A stretch of 64,000 nt of DNA from an uncultured Pelagibacteraceae bacterium (lineage in GTDB: Bacteria; Pseudomonadota; Alphaproteobacteria; Pelagibacterales; Pelagibacteraceae): assembly GCA_902571425.1 (NCBI GenBank), contig CACGBZ010000001.1:1-64000 (forward strand). Direction: 5' to 3'. The notes beneath the pieces are model-generated. The model ran no database searches and was not told the origin of the DNA. It saw nothing but the letters and a program-made list of their open reading frames with translations. The translations under genes and the position numbers were made by a program. Below are positions 1 to 9,038 of this stretch, one piece after another. The stretch's first letter is position 1, and the number at the start of each line of letters is the position of its first letter.

Positions 1-1
1 A

Positions 2-721
2 TCAAAAAAAAAATTAATAAAATTAGAAAAATACAATTTAATAGTAAATACCGAATATAATAATGCTTTTACGAGAAAATATTTTAGTAATAAAATTGAA
101 AAAACTTACAATAGTGCTGCTTACACAACTGAAATTAATCATGAAAAAATTTCAAACCAAATTGCTGTTCAAATATTTACTAAAATTGGCCCACTTGCCT
201 TTTTACCATTATCAAAAAATAAAACTTCAATTGTGTATTCAATATATAATCCAAAGGATCTTGATAGGAAAAAAATTATCAATCTTATAAAGAAACATAA
301 TATTAAATATAAAATAAAAAAAATTGAGAAGATTGAAAATTTTGAACTTAAATCTTTTAATTTAAGATCTTATTATCATAATAATATTTTAGCTTTTGGT
401 GACTTGCTGCACAGAATTCATCCACTTGCTGGGCAGGGGTTTAATATGACAATCAGAGATATAAATTTTCTTATTAATATTATAAAAAATAAAATAGATT
501 TAGGTTTGCCTATCGACAGCTCTGTAAATCATGAATTCGAAAAAAAATTAAAACATAAAAATTTTATTTTTTCAAATGGTATTGATTTTGTTCAAGAATT
601 TTTTAATTTTGAGAGAAAATTCAAAAATGATATTTTAAGCAAATCTGTAAAAATTTTAGGAAAAAACCGTTTTCTAAATAAATTATTTACTAAAGTGGCA
701 GATAAGGGAATAAACTTTTAA
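2..721 (+). CDS. UbiH/UbiF-family FAD-dependent ubiquinone biosynthesis hydroxylase (C-terminal part)
   Basis: The reading frame is open from the first bases of the window, so the gene starts upstream and about 239 C-terminal residues are visible. Visible residues 133-151 carry GDLLHRIHPLAGQGFNM, matching the second FAD-binding motif of the UbiH/UbiF/VisC hydroxylases (usually GDAAHxxHPxAGQGxNxG). Upstream, a GPLAFLPL segment is also typical. The family hydroxylates the ubiquinone ring on a membrane-associated complex. Which ring position this copy acts on cannot be decided without the N-terminus. The usual two alanines of the GDAAH motif are replaced by two leucines. The gene ends one base before the convergent Lon-domain gene. 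Confidence 0.85.
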   Translation, partial: SKKKLIKLEKYNLIVNTEYNNAFTRKYFSNKIEKTYNSAAYTTEINHEKISNQIAVQIFTKIGPLAFLPLSKNKTSIVYSIYNPKDLDRKKIINLIKKHNIKYKIKKIEKIENFELKSFNLRSYYHNNILAFGDLLHRIHPLAGQGFNMTIRDINFLINIIKNKIDLGLPIDSSVNHEFEKKLKHKNFIFSNGIDFVQEFFNFERKFKNDILSKSVKILGKNRFLNKLFTKVADKGINF

Positions 722-722
722 A

Positions 723-1367
723 TTATTGAATCGTTGTGTTGTCAAAATTATCAAAAGTATAAGTACTTAAAATCTGAGAAATTTTTTCTTTTCTATTATC
801 TAAATTTTTTGCCTCTAAAAGAACTTGTTTTTCTTCCAAAGAAAATGGGGATGCCATCGCAAGCGCATTTATTGTTTCATCAAGACTTTGTTTCTCTAGG
901 GCTTTCCAATTAATTATAAATCCTCTTTTTTCAAACAATGATTTTAAATCCTTAAAAATCAACTCAAGATCAGAAAATTTTAAATTCTCTTTTTTGTCCT
1001 CTAGGTCTTGATAGAAATCTTTAAAATTTATTTCCAAGACTCTGTATTTATTTTCTGTACTCAATTCTGTAATTTTTCTAAACCTAATTAAACCTTTAAC
1101 TTCAATTAAGAACCTGCCATCCTCAGTTTCTCTAAAACTGGTGATTTTTCCAAGACAACCAACTTCATGTAATTCAGGTTTAATTTGTTTAATATTTGAG
1201 GTTTTTGGCTGAATCATTCCAATTAATTTATTCGATTTCATACTATCGTTTATCATATCTATATAACGTGGTTCGAATATATTTAATGGCACAGTAGTTT
1301 TTGGAAATATTATAAAATTGCTCAGAGGAAACACCGGGATTTTATTTGGAAGATCTTCTTTTTTCAT
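723..1367 (-). CDS. Lon N-terminal substrate-binding domain protein (LonB-like, no protease domain)
   Basis: The 214-residue protein begins with IPVFPLSNFIIFPKTTVPLNIFEPRY-type sequence, the hallmark of the Lon N-terminal (PUA-like) substrate-recognition domain. It contains no AAA+ Walker motifs and no Ser-Lys protease dyad, so it is a stand-alone domain. Such single-domain proteins are widespread in alphaproteobacteria; their biochemical role is not established. The C-terminal half (about residues 110-214) is predicted mostly helical by composition. The gene is convergent with the ubiquinone hydroxylase and divergent from tRNA-Gly, with about 140 bp between. Confidence 0.8.
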   Translation of the reverse strand: MKKEDLPNKIPVFPLSNFIIFPKTTVPLNIFEPRYIDMINDSMKSNKLIGMIQPKTSNIKQIKPELHEVGCLGKITSFRETEDGRFLIEVKGLIRFRKITELSTENKYRVLEINFKDFYQDLEDKKENLKFSDLELIFKDLKSLFEKRGFIINWKALEKQSLDETINALAMASPFSLEEKQVLLEAKNLDNRKEKISQILSTYTFDNFDNTTIQ

Positions 1368-1505
1368 ATTTCAAAATATACCATATTAAATTTTTTTAAT
1401 AGTATTGAAGTTTGTCACAAACCCAAAATAATAAATTTATCTTCTGATTATTTTGTCTCTTGCTTAATATTAAAAAAGGCAATAGTTTTAATACTTATAG
1501 AACAA

Positions 1506-1580
1506 GCGGGCATAGCTCAGTGGTAGAGCGTCTCGTTGCCAACGAGAAGGTCGAGGGTTCGACCCCCTTTGCCCGCTCCA
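1506..1580 (+). tRNA. tRNA-Gly (anticodon GCC)
   Basis: A complete cloverleaf can be drawn. The 7-bp acceptor GCGGGCA pairs with TGCCCGC, the D arm is GCTC/GAGC, and the anticodon stem TCTCG/CGAGA encloses the loop TTGCCAA with anticodon GCC. The T arm has the GGTTCGA core. The discriminator base is T and the CCA end is encoded at 1578-1580. A run of ten A residues follows directly, and the next gene starts 13 bases downstream, so the tRNA and the dehydratase gene are probably on one transcript. Confidence 0.97.
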
Positions 1581-1592
1581 AAAAAAAAAATT

Positions 1593-1937
1593 ATGAGTGA
1601 TTTAGCAAATAAAAAGTGTGTTCCTTGTGAAGGAAATATTCCCCCATTTAATGCTGAGGAGATACATAAATATCTTAAAAAAGTTGATGGCTGGGAAGTT
1701 TTAGAAGATAAAATTGACGGCTTTCATTTGATCAAGAATTTTAAATTTGATAATTTTTTAAAAAGTCAGGAATTTGTCAATAAAGTTGGAGAGATAGCTG
1801 AGGCCGAAGGTCATCATCCTGATTTATGGTTTGGATGGGGTTATGCGAGAATTAAAATATTTACGCATGCGATAAAAGGTCTAGCCGAAAGTGATTTTAT
1901 TCTTGCTGCAAAAATAGATAAAATATCTAATGTCTGA
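1593..1937 (+). CDS. phhB: 4a-hydroxytetrahydrobiopterin (pterin-4a-carbinolamine) dehydratase
   Basis: The 114-residue product has the catalytic signature of the family: EAEGHHPDLWFGW, then FTHAIKGLAESDF, giving the HHP, aromatic, H and D positions in order. The enzyme dehydrates carbinolamine pterins formed by aromatic amino acid hydroxylases; in bacteria it is often a folate/pterin repair enzyme. An open frame extends upstream into the tRNA, but those codons would translate tRNA sequence, so the ATG at 1593 is chosen. The C-terminus overlaps the convergent purH by 11 bp. No aromatic amino acid hydroxylase is seen in the window. Confidence 0.9.
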   Translation: MSDLANKKCVPCEGNIPPFNAEEIHKYLKKVDGWEVLEDKIDGFHLIKNFKFDNFLKSQEFVNKVGEIAEAEGHHPDLWFGWGYARIKIFTHAIKGLAESDFILAAKIDKISNV

Positions 1938-3465
1938 AGTGTCTTGTCTTTGAAAAAAGAAGCACAGTGTCAGTTTCGTTTACAAAATTAATTATTTCTT
2001 TATCTCTTATTGATCCAGACGGTTGAATAACAGCTCTAACACCTGATTGGACTAATTTTTCGATACCATCTACAAAAGGAAAAAATGCGTCTGAGGCTGC
2101 TACTAAATTATCAGTCTGAAGATTAAATTTTTTCATTTTATTTATTGCTATTTGGCAACTATCTAGTCTACTTGGTTGACCAGAACCAATACCAACAGTA
2201 GCTTCATTAGATGCTAATACTATTGCATTTGATTTTACATACCTACATACATTAAAAGCAAAAATAAGGTCTTTAAGTTGTTTAGATGTTGGTTTTCGTT
2301 TTGAAACAACTTTAAAATTTTTTTTTGTAAATATATTTAAGTCCTCTGATTGTATCATTATATCTTGATTAAATGATACAAACTTGAAAAGTTCTTCTGA
2401 TGTGTAATTTGTTCCATCAATCAATCTTAAGTTTTTTTTAGCATTTAATATTTTTATTGCATTGCTATCGAAACCATTTGCAATTATTACCTCTAAAAAT
2501 AACTTATTTAATTCAACCGCTAAATCACTTTTAATTTTAAAATTACAAGAAACTATTCCACCAAAAGCACTAACAGGATCACATGAAAGAGCAGATTTAT
2601 AACTTTCTAAATGATCATTCTTAGCAGAAACTCCACACGGGTTTGCGTGCTTAACTATGACTGTTCCTTTCCCTTTTGGTAAAGATTTTGAAATAGTTAA
2701 AGCGCTAAATATGTCATTATAATTGTTATAACTAAGCTGTTTTCCATGAATTTGTTTTAAGTTCATATTTGAATTACTGGAATAAATTGCGCTTAATTGG
2801 TGAGGATTTTCACCATATCTAAGTTGCTCTATTAGATTTCCATGAAAAATTTTTTTCTTAGGGAAAATAGTATTTGTTTTTTTGTTAAAATAGCTTGAAA
2901 TCACAGAGTCATAATACGCCGTCTCAACAAACGCTATTCTTGATAGTTTTTCTCTAAAATTTAAAGAAGTAGATCCCTTGAATTTTTTTAATTCTTGAAT
3001 TAATTCTTCATATTGATCTGAAGAAGTTATTACAGCTACATCATTGTAGTTTTTTGCTGCCGATCTAACCATAGTAGGACCTCCTACATCTATATTTTCT
3101 ATAATTTTCTGATGATTGTTTGTATTTTTAATAGTTTTTTCAAACGGATAAAAATTAACTATAACTAAATCAATATTCTCAAAATTATTATCTTTAAGAT
3201 CTTTTAAGTGAGATTTTTTTTTTCTTTTATTTAAAATTCCTGCATGAATTTTTGGATGAAGAGTTTTTACTCTACCCTCTAAAATCTCAGGTGAATTGGT
3301 AAAATCAGATACTTCTAAACACTTAAATTTTAATTTTTTAATTTCTTTATAGGTACCACCTGAGCTAATTATTTTAATTTTGTTCTTTTTTAAAATATTT
3401 AGCAATGGTTTTAAGTTTTTTTTGTCAGATACAGAGATGAGAGCTGTTTTGATTTTTTTCTTCAT
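1927..3465 (-). CDS. purH: Bifunctional AICAR formyltransferase / IMP cyclohydrolase
   Basis: The 512-residue product has the two expected domains. The N-terminal MGS-like IMP cyclohydrolase (about 1-145) contains SSGGTYKEIKK and LEGRVKTLHPKIHAG. The C-terminal AICAR formyltransferase carries the active-site K272-H273 in VKHANPCGVS and SAFGGIVSCN. It catalyses the last two steps of de novo IMP synthesis in the cytoplasm. The length is close to the family norm of about 520-530. It is the last gene of a leftward group rpe / heparinase-like / purH and starts at the last base of the upstream gene, which implies translational coupling. Confidence 0.97.
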   Translation of the reverse strand: MKKKIKTALISVSDKKNLKPLLNILKKNKIKIISSGGTYKEIKKLKFKCLEVSDFTNSPEILEGRVKTLHPKIHAGILNKRKKKSHLKDLKDNNFENIDLVIVNFYPFEKTIKNTNNHQKIIENIDVGGPTMVRSAAKNYNDVAVITSSDQYEELIQELKKFKGSTSLNFREKLSRIAFVETAYYDSVISSYFNKKTNTIFPKKKIFHGNLIEQLRYGENPHQLSAIYSSNSNMNLKQIHGKQLSYNNYNDIFSALTISKSLPKGKGTVIVKHANPCGVSAKNDHLESYKSALSCDPVSAFGGIVSCNFKIKSDLAVELNKLFLEVIIANGFDSNAIKILNAKKNLRLIDGTNYTSEELFKFVSFNQDIMIQSEDLNIFTKKNFKVVSKRKPTSKQLKDLIFAFNVCRYVKSNAIVLASNEATVGIGSGQPSRLDSCQIAINKMKKFNLQTDNLVAASDAFFPFVDGIEKLVQSGVRAVIQPSGSIRDKEIINFVNETDTVLLFSKTRHFRH

Positions 3466-5090
3466 TATAATTTATTTATCTCCCACTTTATTACCTGTTC
3501 TTTTTCATTATTCATACCCGAGATAAAAATATTTTGGTTTTCTTTATATGAATTTTTATTACCGAAATATAAACCATTATCAATATTAATATCAAAGTTA
3601 TCACAACTAAATTTCCAACCTTCCTCATCTAATTCAATTAGTATTGATTTGTTATCTTGTGTTTTCATTATTTTTGAGTTTGGATCAAGATGAAATCTAA
3701 TATCGAATTTAATTTCTTTACTTGGATTTTTTCTAAATAACTTATCATAGCCAATAAATTTCAATTGTTCTGGATAGAATTCAATTTCTCTCTCATAAAT
3801 GGTTCCAAACTTAACTAAATATCCATCATGCGTACCTGATATTTTCCAATAATTATTTTCAAAAACTACATTTTTCTTTGATACTTTCAGTCCTTTATCA
3901 ACAATCAAATTTTTTTGACACTCAATAAAATTACAAGAGGAATAATCTTCAATGCTTAAAGCACAATGTAAAGCTGTGCTTCTTGATAATTTATTAAATT
4001 TATTATTTTTGTCTGAATAGTAACCAGCATTAGAAATTAATTTTTTATTATTAGAAAATATTTCAAATGATAAAGCGCCTGCTTGATAGTCATTAGAAAA
4101 TATTTTGTTAGGGCTAGATCCAATATCAGCAGCAAGAACTATTTTTTTATTTTTAAGTATTGCATAACCTCCTAGTTCATTAGTTTGATTTTTAAAAGTG
4201 TAACCAAATCTTTTCAAGTATTGATCGAATTCGTTATTATCAGAAGAATAATTACCGTTAAAAAAAATATCTTGTTTAATATTTTGCCAAATGAAAGCGT
4301 AACTTGAGCCTAAATAGTATATAGTTTCATCAATATATTCAGGGATTAAACTCTGAGACTCTTTAAACCACTCTCTAATTATTATAAAATATTTTAAATA
4401 AAATATTAATTGTCTGATATTTCTTGATTTTGTAAAACCCTGATTATCGATTGAGGATTTAATTATGTTTTTTAGTAAATTTAAACCATAAGTAAGATAT
4501 TGTCTTTCATTCTTATAAGCTAAACCAGTCAAAATTATTGCAGCACACCCAATCATCTTATTTTCTACTTCTTTTGGGTTTTTTACTTCATTTAATAAAT
4601 GATTAGTTTGCTTTTGTATCATATGGTCAAAAGTAGTTCTGTATTGTTGATCACTATCTTCATACGTTAATTGATGATTGGATAACCATGAAATAATTCT
4701 TTTTGCTGTTAAATCAAATTCCCAACTCCTTTTTTGATACTTAGTGTTATTTGAAATCCAATTTTTTATGACTGTTTGCGTAGTTTTTTTGGAAGATTTT
4801 AAATCCAAACTAAAAAACCAAAAAAAGTTATTTAATTTTTCGTAATCTTTAGGACTTAATTTGTTTTGCCAAATTGACTCGATAGCAAAATCTTCAATTT
4901 TATATTTTTTATTTTGGTATTTAATTATAGACGAAAGTAAATGAGGACTAGGTTTGTATTCAAAACTATTTTCAAAAGTTTTTGATATTTTTTTTTCATA
5001 AAAATTTGAATTTTGATAAATTGATTTAAAACTTTCTTTTATATTAAAATAAAATTGACCTAAAATGCCTAAGGAATTTGTATTAATCAT
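3465..5090 (-). CDS. Heparinase II/III family protein
   Basis: The 541-residue protein has a helical N-terminal half and a C-terminal beta-sandwich region with IVLAADIGSSPNK, GALSFEIF and ISNAGYY, matching the heparinase II/III-like C-terminal domain of alphaproteobacteria. No signal peptide is visible at the N-terminus, which begins MINTNSLGILGQF. Family members are polysaccharide lyases, but those found beside purH and rpe in alphaproteobacteria have no proven substrate; a role in envelope glycan turnover is only inference. It overlaps purH by one base and lies 4 bp after rpe. Confidence 0.8.
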   Translation of the reverse strand: MINTNSLGILGQFYFNIKESFKSIYQNSNFYEKKISKTFENSFEYKPSPHLLSSIIKYQNKKYKIEDFAIESIWQNKLSPKDYEKLNNFFWFFSLDLKSSKKTTQTVIKNWISNNTKYQKRSWEFDLTAKRIISWLSNHQLTYEDSDQQYRTTFDHMIQKQTNHLLNEVKNPKEVENKMIGCAAIILTGLAYKNERQYLTYGLNLLKNIIKSSIDNQGFTKSRNIRQLIFYLKYFIIIREWFKESQSLIPEYIDETIYYLGSSYAFIWQNIKQDIFFNGNYSSDNNEFDQYLKRFGYTFKNQTNELGGYAILKNKKIVLAADIGSSPNKIFSNDYQAGALSFEIFSNNKKLISNAGYYSDKNNKFNKLSRSTALHCALSIEDYSSCNFIECQKNLIVDKGLKVSKKNVVFENNYWKISGTHDGYLVKFGTIYEREIEFYPEQLKFIGYDKLFRKNPSKEIKFDIRFHLDPNSKIMKTQDNKSILIELDEEGWKFSCDNFDINIDNGLYFGNKNSYKENQNIFISGMNNEKEQVIKWEINKL

Positions 5091-5094
5091 TAAC

Positions 5095-5754
5095 TTATTT
5101 TAATTTTAATAAATTAATATTTTTCTTTATATCTCCATCATTACTTTTGAATACCGTAGTACCTGAAACAAGAATGTTTGCACCAGCGTCAATTGCACTT
5201 TTGCAATTATCAAAATTTATCCCACCATCAATTTCTATGTCAAAATTTATCTTTTTTTGTTCTTTTATTTTCTTTAGATCTTTAATTTTATCTAAAACTT
5301 CTGGCATAAATTTTTGACCCCCAAATCCAGGATTTACACTCATAATTAAGACTAAATCTATTTGATCTAATAAATTTATTATTAAATCAATTTTAGTTTC
5401 TGGATTGAGTGAGACTCCAACTTTTTTATTTTTTTCTTTTATTCTTTTAATTGAATTTTCTAAATTATCAGTTGCTTCAGGGTGAATAGTAATTATGTCA
5501 GCTCCTGCATCAGCGTAAGCTTCTATGTATTTATGGACTGGTGATATCATCAAATGAACATCAAATTTTAATGAACAATGTTTTCGAAGAGCTTTTATTA
5601 CAGGTGGCCCTATTGTTAAATTAGGAACAAAATGACCATCCATTACATCCACATGAATCATATCAGCACCGCCTTCTTCAAGTCTTTTTATTTCTGTACC
5701 TAACTGACTAAAATCAGCAGATAAAATTGATGGTGAAATTTGTATATTTTTCAT
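5095..5754 (-). CDS. rpe: Ribulose-phosphate 3-epimerase
   Basis: The 219-residue TIM barrel starts with ISPSILSADFSQLG and carries the metal and catalytic motifs HVDVMDGHFVPNLTIG, FDVHLMI, MSVNPGFGGQKF and EIDGGIN. It interconverts ribulose 5-phosphate and xylulose 5-phosphate in the pentose phosphate pathway. Length and all motifs agree with the family. It lies at the head of the rpe / heparinase-like / purH group, 34 bp after a small membrane-protein gene on the same strand. Confidence 0.96.
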   Translation of the reverse strand: MKNIQISPSILSADFSQLGTEIKRLEEGGADMIHVDVMDGHFVPNLTIGPPVIKALRKHCSLKFDVHLMISPVHKYIEAYADAGADIITIHPEATDNLENSIKRIKEKNKKVGVSLNPETKIDLIINLLDQIDLVLIMSVNPGFGGQKFMPEVLDKIKDLKKIKEQKKINFDIEIDGGINFDNCKSAIDAGANILVSGTTVFKSNDGDIKKNINLLKLK

Positions 5755-5788
5755 TGATTACTAGATTAACTAGTATCAATTTTAAAAA

Positions 5789-6139
5789 TTAAAATGAATT
5801 AAAAAATTGATAAATTTGTCTAGAAATTTCACTCTCCAAAGGAAATGACAACATTCCCATCACCGAATAGCCTAAGATCCAAGGCATTAGATAAAATCTT
5901 ATCATATAGAAAAACCAAGCAACATATAAGGGAACCAATGGCCCAATAATAAATGAGGGTGTTATTGGTTTAAATAACTTAATTAATGGATTTGTATATT
6001 TTACGAACACTCTCATGAAAAAAAACTGCGAGTCTTCTTTTTGAAAAATATTCATCGCTACTCTTCCAATAAGAGTCCACATAATGATCCCAAGCAAATA
6101 ATCGATAAAATAAATTAAAGGATGGAAGTTTGCTGACAT
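5789..6139 (-). CDS. Small integral membrane protein, possibly YggT-like
   Basis: The 116-residue product has two hydrophobic segments, at about 7-28 and 63-88, around a polar stretch rich in aromatic and basic residues (VFVKYTNPLIKLFKPITP). The arrangement of a first helix, a Pro-rich linker and a second helix recalls YggT-family proteins, of which a clearer member lies at 16121-16411, but I do not see the diagnostic motif well enough to be sure. It precedes rpe on the same strand and follows the bidirectional-looking gap behind the symporter gene. Confidence 0.5.
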   Translation of the reverse strand: MSANFHPLIYFIDYLLGIIMWTLIGRVAMNIFQKEDSQFFFMRVFVKYTNPLIKLFKPITPSFIIGPLVPLYVAWFFYMIRFYLMPWILGYSVMGMLSFPLESEISRQIYQFFNSF

Positions 6140-6171
6140 TTAAAATTTATATTGGAAAATGTTATGAAATA

Positions 6172-6197
6172 AAAGGGGCGAAATTAATCGCCCCTTT
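6172..6197 (-). terminator. Rho-independent terminator of the symporter operon
   Basis: A perfect 10-bp GC-rich inverted repeat, AAAGGGGCGA and TCGCCCCTTT with a 6-base loop, lies 10 bp beyond the symporter stop codon. Read on the minus strand it is followed by TTTTATTTC. GC-rich stems are rare in this sequence, so a terminator is the natural reading. Confidence 0.85.
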
Positions 6198-6207
6198 AAA
6201 AGATTAT

Positions 6208-8019
6208 TTAGTGTGATTTACCAAGAATTGTTTTACCACTCGGTACACGTACATCATCAACCATTTTTTGAGTAGCTTTATCTGGTTCTGTAGTCATTAA
6301 ACTAACTACTACCATTAAAACTAAACTAACAGCTGATCCGAAGATACCAAATGTTAACTGTGTAATTCCTAGGAATCCGCTTCCACCAGTTCGCACCCAA
6401 ACTAAGTACCAAGTACCAGCAGCTAGACCTCCTAGCATACCAGCAATCGCACCTTGTCTATTAGCTCTCTTCCACCATACACCAAGTACAAGTGGGAAGA
6501 ACAATCCAGACATCGCAAAATCAAAAGCCCAGATAACCGAACCTAAGATTCCTTGAATCTCCATTGCTGCAATAGTTGCTCCAGCAAAACCAATTACTAC
6601 AAGTAATACCCTTGCAACAAGTAGTCTTTTTGCAGTTTCCGCTTTTGGATCAATGATCTTATAGTAAACATCATGTGATATAGCGTTTGCAATTGCTAGA
6701 ATCAAACCATCAGCAGTTGACATGGCAGCTGCCATACCCCCTGCAGCAACTAGACCTGAAATTACATAAGGTAATCCAGCTATCTCTGGTGTTGCTAATA
6801 CAACGGCTTTACCGCCCATGAAGAACTCATTTAATTCTAGAGTTCCATTTCCGTTAAAGTCGCTGATAAACATTAGGTTTGCTTGGTTCCAGTTTTGGTA
6901 CCAATCTATCGCTTCCACTTCTGCAAATGTCTTACCGATAATACCAGTTGGTAAATTCGGGTCGATCAATGATAACTTAGATAATGTAGCTAACATTGGA
7001 GCAGAAGAATAAAGTAGGAAGATAAAGAATAATGACCAACCTACTGATTTTCTAGCTGCTTTTACACTTGGAGTAGTAAAGTATCTCATCATCACGTGCG
7101 GTAATGAAGCTGTTCCCATCATCATCGCTAGTGCTAATGAAATAAATGCCCAAGGTGTAGCGTTCACTGCAGAGTGAGCTTTAGTTATTCCTGCTAAGCC
7201 TTTAGGTACTGATTTTAGATCAGCAGCTGCGTTTTTAACAAAACCAAACTGTTGTTCTAATTCACCAATTCTAGCTACCTCATCAGCTAACATAAAGTGA
7301 GGGAAGAAACCCGCACCTATTTTGTTACTGATCCAGAATACTGGAAGTAAGTAAGCTATAATTAGTACGATATACTGCGCAACCTGTGTCCAAGTTACCC
7401 CTCTCATACCACCTAACATTGAACATAATAAAATACTTATTAGTCCAATATAAACTGCGTATTGGAATGGGATATCAAGTGCAACAGATGCAATAGTACC
7501 TGTAGCGTTAATTTGAGCTGTTACATAAGTAAATGAAGCAACAGTTAAAACTACCACTGCGCTAAATCTAGCTAAATTACCACCGTATCTAGTACCTATA
7601 AAATCTGGAACTGTATAACATCCAAATTTTCTTAAGTATGGTGCTAATAAAGATGCAACAAGCACGTAACCACCAGTCCAACCTACAAGTAGAGCCATAT
7701 AGCCGTAACCTTTAAAGTAAATACCACCCGCCATTGCAACGAATGAAGCACCAGACATCCAGTCTGCTGCAGTCGCCATTCCGTTGAAGACTGTTGGTAC
7801 TTGCCTACCAGCTACGTAATATGCATCTGCTTGGGCTGTTCTTGATAGCCAACCGATTAATGCATAGATGAATACAGTAAATGCAACGAAAGCGATACCA
7901 ATCGCTTTTGCAGTCATACCCATCTGTTCTGCAATTGCCATGATGATTATGAAACCTATAAATCCTCCAGTATAGATTCCATAAACCTTTGGCAAATTAT
8001 CTATGAAATTACCTTTCAT
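6208..8019 (-). CDS. Sodium:solute symporter large subunit (acetate/monocarboxylate ActP-like, DUF4212-partnered)
   Basis: The 603-residue protein has about 13-14 hydrophobic segments and SSS-family features: ADAYYVAGRQVP near residue 65, AADWMSGASFVAMAG, and GLVAAGGMAAAMSTADGL. It is of the type that pairs with a small DUF4212 subunit, encoded directly upstream and ending on the base where this gene starts. SSS carriers of this type import small organic acids with sodium; acetate or a related monocarboxylate is inferred, partly because acetyl-CoA synthetase lies nearby. A cytoplasmic or periplasmic loop carries an EF-hand-like sequence DFNGNGTLELNE at residues 387-398. A strong terminator follows. 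Confidence 0.9.
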   Translation of the reverse strand: MKGNFIDNLPKVYGIYTGGFIGFIIIMAIAEQMGMTAKAIGIAFVAFTVFIYALIGWLSRTAQADAYYVAGRQVPTVFNGMATAADWMSGASFVAMAGGIYFKGYGYMALLVGWTGGYVLVASLLAPYLRKFGCYTVPDFIGTRYGGNLARFSAVVVLTVASFTYVTAQINATGTIASVALDIPFQYAVYIGLISILLCSMLGGMRGVTWTQVAQYIVLIIAYLLPVFWISNKIGAGFFPHFMLADEVARIGELEQQFGFVKNAAADLKSVPKGLAGITKAHSAVNATPWAFISLALAMMMGTASLPHVMMRYFTTPSVKAARKSVGWSLFFIFLLYSSAPMLATLSKLSLIDPNLPTGIIGKTFAEVEAIDWYQNWNQANLMFISDFNGNGTLELNEFFMGGKAVVLATPEIAGLPYVISGLVAAGGMAAAMSTADGLILAIANAISHDVYYKIIDPKAETAKRLLVARVLLVVIGFAGATIAAMEIQGILGSVIWAFDFAMSGLFFPLVLGVWWKRANRQGAIAGMLGGLAAGTWYLVWVRTGGSGFLGITQLTFGIFGSAVSLVLMVVVSLMTTEPDKATQKMVDDVRVPSGKTILGKSH

Positions 8020-8279
8020 TATTCGTCCTCTCTTTCGCTAAAGCCGAACTCTTCATCGATTTTTTCTTGTCTGTTCGCAAACCAGAAAATTAGGATTACG
8101 AAAGCACCAAGAGATCCCTGACATGTAAACCAATATGTCCATGGATAACCGAAAGGTCCTGTGACCTTGTTCATTTCAGCTCCAAAGAGAAAGATGCCAA
8201 TTGAGAAAACAAACCAAATTGCCAATGTTATAAATAACAATGACCTGGTTTTTTCCCAGTGTTTTTGTTGATTTGACAT
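8019..8279 (-). CDS. Sodium:solute symporter small subunit (DUF4212)
   Basis: The 86-residue protein has two hydrophobic helices (about 13-32 and 46-66) with conserved family features: HWEKTRSLL near the start, FGYPWTYWFTCQGS and FWFANRQEK at the end of helix two. The DUF4212 family is always encoded next to a large SSS-type permease and is thought to be its small subunit. The stop codon overlaps the start of the large subunit. A 135-bp gap to the divergent gene upstream must hold the promoter of the pair, but I cannot place it with confidence. Confidence 0.92.
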   Translation of the reverse strand: MSNQQKHWEKTRSLLFITLAIWFVFSIGIFLFGAEMNKVTGPFGYPWTYWFTCQGSLGAFVILIFWFANRQEKIDEEFGFSEREDE

Positions 8280-8414
8280 TTATACCTCTCTTTTTAGTTA
8301 TAACTGGGTAAAACCATAACCATTATGAGAGCTTTGAAAACCCTAAAAATTGATCATATTAGGTACTTATTTACTTACTTTTTTAAGATATAATTGGCGC
8401 ACTTACTAATTAAC

Positions 8415-9038
8415 ATGGGAAAATATAAATTAACTTGGAGAGACGTAAAACTTGAGGATTTTAAAACATATTTATTCGCCATGTTTAAGGCGTTTATTCC
8501 AAAGAAAAAAATAAAAACTTTAGATGAATTAGAGCAGTTTATTCAAACTAAATCTGCATGGGCCACACAAGTTACTTTATACAGTTATCTAAAAACTAGA
8601 ATGGGAACAAGATACGTTCTTCATTTTGATAATGATGAATTCATGTCATCAGTAAATCTTGCTAAATGGAATATTTATTCAGTTGCATTACAAGATTTAA
8701 CTTTTTTTTCTTTTTCATATTTGAAGGTTAATTTTGATTATCAGGATATTCATAAAGCTAACGAAATTTTTAATAAAATTTTAGATGATGAAATTTCTAA
8801 TAAGATGCCATTAAATATCATTGATGAAGCCAGGAAAAGTTTTGATGAAAGATTAGAGAAAATAAATTGGGATGGTTATTATCAAGACTTACCTTTTAAT
8901 CCTAGTGCACTCTCTTTATATAAATGGGCTCCAATTGCAGATGAATTAAAAACTTTAGATCGAAAGATTGTTTTAAATTCGATGATTTTAAAATGGGATG
9001 TCGTTAAACAAGAATTTAAAGATTTAATACAGTTTTAA
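8415..9038 (+). CDS. Conserved hypothetical protein
   Basis: I do not recognise a named domain in this 207-residue soluble protein. It is rich in aromatic residues, with a central [21 protein letters not shown] segment, and lacks a signal peptide or membrane helix. The style resembles conserved alphaproteobacterial hypothetical proteins. The frame can be extended seven codons upstream to a TTG at 8394, but the ATG at 8415 gives a more usual start ([10 protein letters not shown]). The end overlaps the convergent acs gene by 4 bp. Confidence 0.75.
   Translation: MGKYKLTWRDVKLEDFKTYLFAMFKAFIPKKKIKTLDELEQFIQTKSAWATQVTLYSYLKTRMGTRYVLHFDNDEFMSSVNLAKWNIYSVALQDLTFFSFSYLKVNFDYQDIHKANEIFNKILDDEISNKMPLNIIDEARKSFDERLEKINWDGYYQDLPFNPSALSLYKWAPIADELKTLDRKIVLNSMILKWDVVKQEFKDLIQF

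Noticed and set aside
63-290. A short plus-strand open frame at the window start
   Set aside because: It overlaps in another frame the tail of the ubiquinone hydroxylase, whose own frame is open from base 2 and matches the family throughout.
1536-1592. A longer start for the carbinolamine dehydratase inside the tRNA
   Set aside because: The extra residues are a translation of tRNA-Gly sequence; homologues begin near the ATG at 1593.
6818-7012. Antisense open frames inside the symporter and similar frames within acs, ATPase, TRAP and other genes
   Set aside because: They are shadows of well-supported genes on the opposite strand and show no protein-family features.
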